A DNA stretch of 55,170 nucleotides, from the NCBI GenBank assembly GCA_002731315.1, contig PCBG01000002.1:205658-260827 (forward strand), read 5' to 3'. Shown here piece after piece: positions 55,004 through 55,170 of this stretch. Positions within the stretch are counted from its first letter, which is position 1. The number at the start of each line of letters is the position of its first letter. This DNA is from Rhodospirillaceae bacterium. Lineage in GTDB: Bacteria; Pseudomonadota; Alphaproteobacteria; Puniceispirillales; Puniceispirillaceae. The position numbers and the translations under genes are program-made. A model generated the notes under the pieces. The model had not been told where the DNA came from and made no database searches. It was given only the letters and a program-made list of their open reading frames with translations.

Positions 55004-55170
55004 TTAGAAAGTAGCGTCGAGTGCAACTACAGTACGTGTGCCGGCCTCGGCGTCTGCAGCAGCAGTAGTCTTACCGGAGAAGTCGTTGTTAGTGACTGAG
55101 AGGCTAAGACCAGGAGTTATAGTGTATGTCAGGCCCACAGCTGTATCTGAAACTTCATAAGCTGAGTCGT
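55004..55170 (-). CDS. Porin, C-terminal end (partial, runs off the right edge)
   Basis: The last 54 codons of an outer-membrane beta-barrel protein. The sequence shows alternating strands (AVGLTYTITPGLSLSVTNND) and ends in the terminal-strand pattern TRTVVALDATF with C-terminal Phe, the recognition signal for the BAM complex. The codon composition and the strong terminator suggest a highly expressed porin. The type cannot be told from this fragment. Confidence 0.8.
   Translation of the reverse strand, partial: DSAYEVSDTAVGLTYTITPGLSLSVTNNDFSGKTTAAADAEAGTRTVVALDATF

Noticed and set aside
1..55170. CRISPR arrays, tRNA or rRNA genes, insertion sequences, prophage
   Set aside because: No regularly spaced repeats, tRNA T-arm patterns in the gaps, transposase motifs or terminal inverted repeats were seen on reading through the window.

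Overview
The window is a gene-dense chromosomal segment of an alphaproteobacterium. The strongest evidence is the arrangement around 40.6-51 kb: maf, coaE, dnaQ, secB, fxsA and tim44 run leftward and hemE, hemJ, rho, mnmE, mnmG, rsmG, parA and parB run rightward from a short AT-rich, DnaA-box-containing spacer. This is the usual alphaproteobacterial replication-origin neighbourhood. Short spacers, many 1-14 nt overlaps, decayed genes and the nucleoside-salvage content would fit a fairly compact, probably marine lineage such as SAR116/Puniceispirillales. That lineage guess rests on style, not on a search. I see no rRNA, tRNA, CRISPR array, insertion sequence or prophage.

Layout. 1-7.9 kb: the start of a probable glnD, mutS, an NADP-type malic enzyme with a phosphotransacetylase-like tail, a PfkB/adenosine-kinase-type sugar kinase, a lipoprotein and nth. 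8.1-17.9 kb: a nucleoside uptake and salvage block with a ribokinase-like kinase, a nucleoside hydrolase, a 2-oxoglutarate/Fe(II) oxygenase, a BMP-type ABC importer (binding protein, double ATPase, two permeases), cytidine deaminase, uracil phosphoribosyltransferase and thymidine kinase. 17.9-28.4 kb: dapB, the heat-shock set dnaJ-dnaK-grpE and hrcA with sigma-32-like promoters, an unknown protein with a histone-H1-like tail sitting between grpE and hrcA, then rph, rdgB and hemW. 28.4-34.7 kb: an LpoA-like lipoprotein, rsmI, a decayed yraN, a BON-domain lipoprotein, gshB, a decayed comM, a HIT protein and an acetyltransferase. 34.8-40.6 kb: an XRE regulator, a Smr protein, tim44, fxsA, secB, dnaQ, coaE, maf and ppsR. 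40.65-41.06 kb: putative oriC. 41.06-50.4 kb: hemE, hemJ, rho, ogt, mnmE, mnmG, rsmG, parA and parB, with two perfect parS sites, one inside ogt and one inside rsmG. 50.4-55.2 kb: holA, lptE, leuS, a DUF3576 lipoprotein and the 3' end of a porin gene.

How the parts work together. ParA/ParB and the two parS sites at about 3.3 and 7 kb from the putative origin form the chromosome-segregation centre. The nucleoside block can import nucleosides, cleave them to base plus ribose, phosphorylate ribose, deaminate cytidine and reclaim uracil and thymidine. The embedded oxygenase has no obvious textbook place in it and is the most promising candidate for an undescribed step. The decay of both yraN and comM around an intact gshB suggests loss of a DNA-uptake or recombination accessory module. 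Five convergent gene pairs end on a shared 4-nt stop (CTAG four times, TTAG once), leaving no room for conventional terminators.
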